A stretch of 6,215 nt of DNA from an uncultured Chloroflexota bacterium (GTDB lineage: Bacteria; Chloroflexota; Dehalococcoidia; UBA3495), in NCBI GenBank assembly GCA_913052545.1, contig CAJXEF010000126.1, forward strand, positions 1 through 6,215. Reading direction: 5' to 3'. A program made the translations under genes and the position numbers. The notes under the pieces are model-generated. The model was not told the DNA's origin, did not search any database, and was given only the letters and a program-made list of their open reading frames with translations. This document shows positions 6,193 to 6,215 of the stretch, piece after piece (positions within the stretch are counted from its first letter, which is position 1; each line of letters begins with the position of its first letter).

Positions 6193-6215
6193 ATGATTAA
6201 ATTAGATCAGCTGAA
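6193..6215 (+). CDS. Possible start of a divergent gene (partial)
   Basis: An ATG at 6193 opens a frame that runs to the right edge and reads MIKLDQL. It is preceded by the G-rich stretch GGTGGTGGA, which is only loosely like a ribosome site. If real, the gene is divergent from the catabolic operon and would share the leader between 5964 and 6192, a usual position for a regulator. Seven codons are too few to name a family or confirm coding. Confidence 0.2.

Overview
The window reads as bacterial chromosomal DNA: AT-leaning and densely coded, with no mobile element, RNA gene, CRISPR array or phage feature seen. It holds one gene on the + strand and a compact five-gene run on the - strand, with about 250 bases of non-coding or undecided sequence at each end. 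The gene content (enolase-superfamily enzyme, SMP-30 lactonase, class IV aminotransferase, beta-hydroxyacid dehydrogenase and an MFS carrier of the monocarboxylate/OFA type) suits a free-living heterotroph with many paralogous catabolic enzymes. Marine SAR202-type Chloroflexota are one lineage known for such expansions, but that placement is an inference from gene content. The sequence contains no taxonomic marker.

Layout. 1-247: left edge, no established gene, with a probable extended -10 promoter for the carrier near 160-168. 248-1558 (+): 12-TM MFS transporter. Its last 14 bases overlap, tail to tail, the end of crcB. 1545-5963 (-): an operon-like run that in transcription order is an NADP-type beta-hydroxyacid dehydrogenase (TTG start), a class IV PLP aminotransferase, an SMP-30/gluconolactonase-type lactonase, an MR-subgroup mandelate racemase/muconate lactonizing family enzyme, and a CrcB/Fluc fluoride channel. 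The four intergenic gaps are 30, 35, 30 and 34 nt. 5964-6215: leader of the operon, with a candidate promoter, several inverted repeats (one overlapping the predicted transcription start) and possibly the first codons of a divergent + strand gene at 6193.

How the genes may work together. Lactonase plus MR-type acid-sugar dehydratase is the core of non-phosphorylative sugar and sugar-acid oxidation: a lactone opens to an aldonate, which is dehydrated to a 2-keto-3-deoxy acid. The dehydrogenase belongs to the family that includes tartronate semialdehyde reductase (GarR). The aminotransferase adds an amino-acid or amino-sugar step. The MFS carrier could import a carboxylate substrate. No sugar dehydrogenase, 2-keto-3-deoxy-acid aldolase or kinase lies in the window, so the pathway is incomplete here and its substrate is unknown. 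The fluoride channel at the end of the operon is the least expected member.
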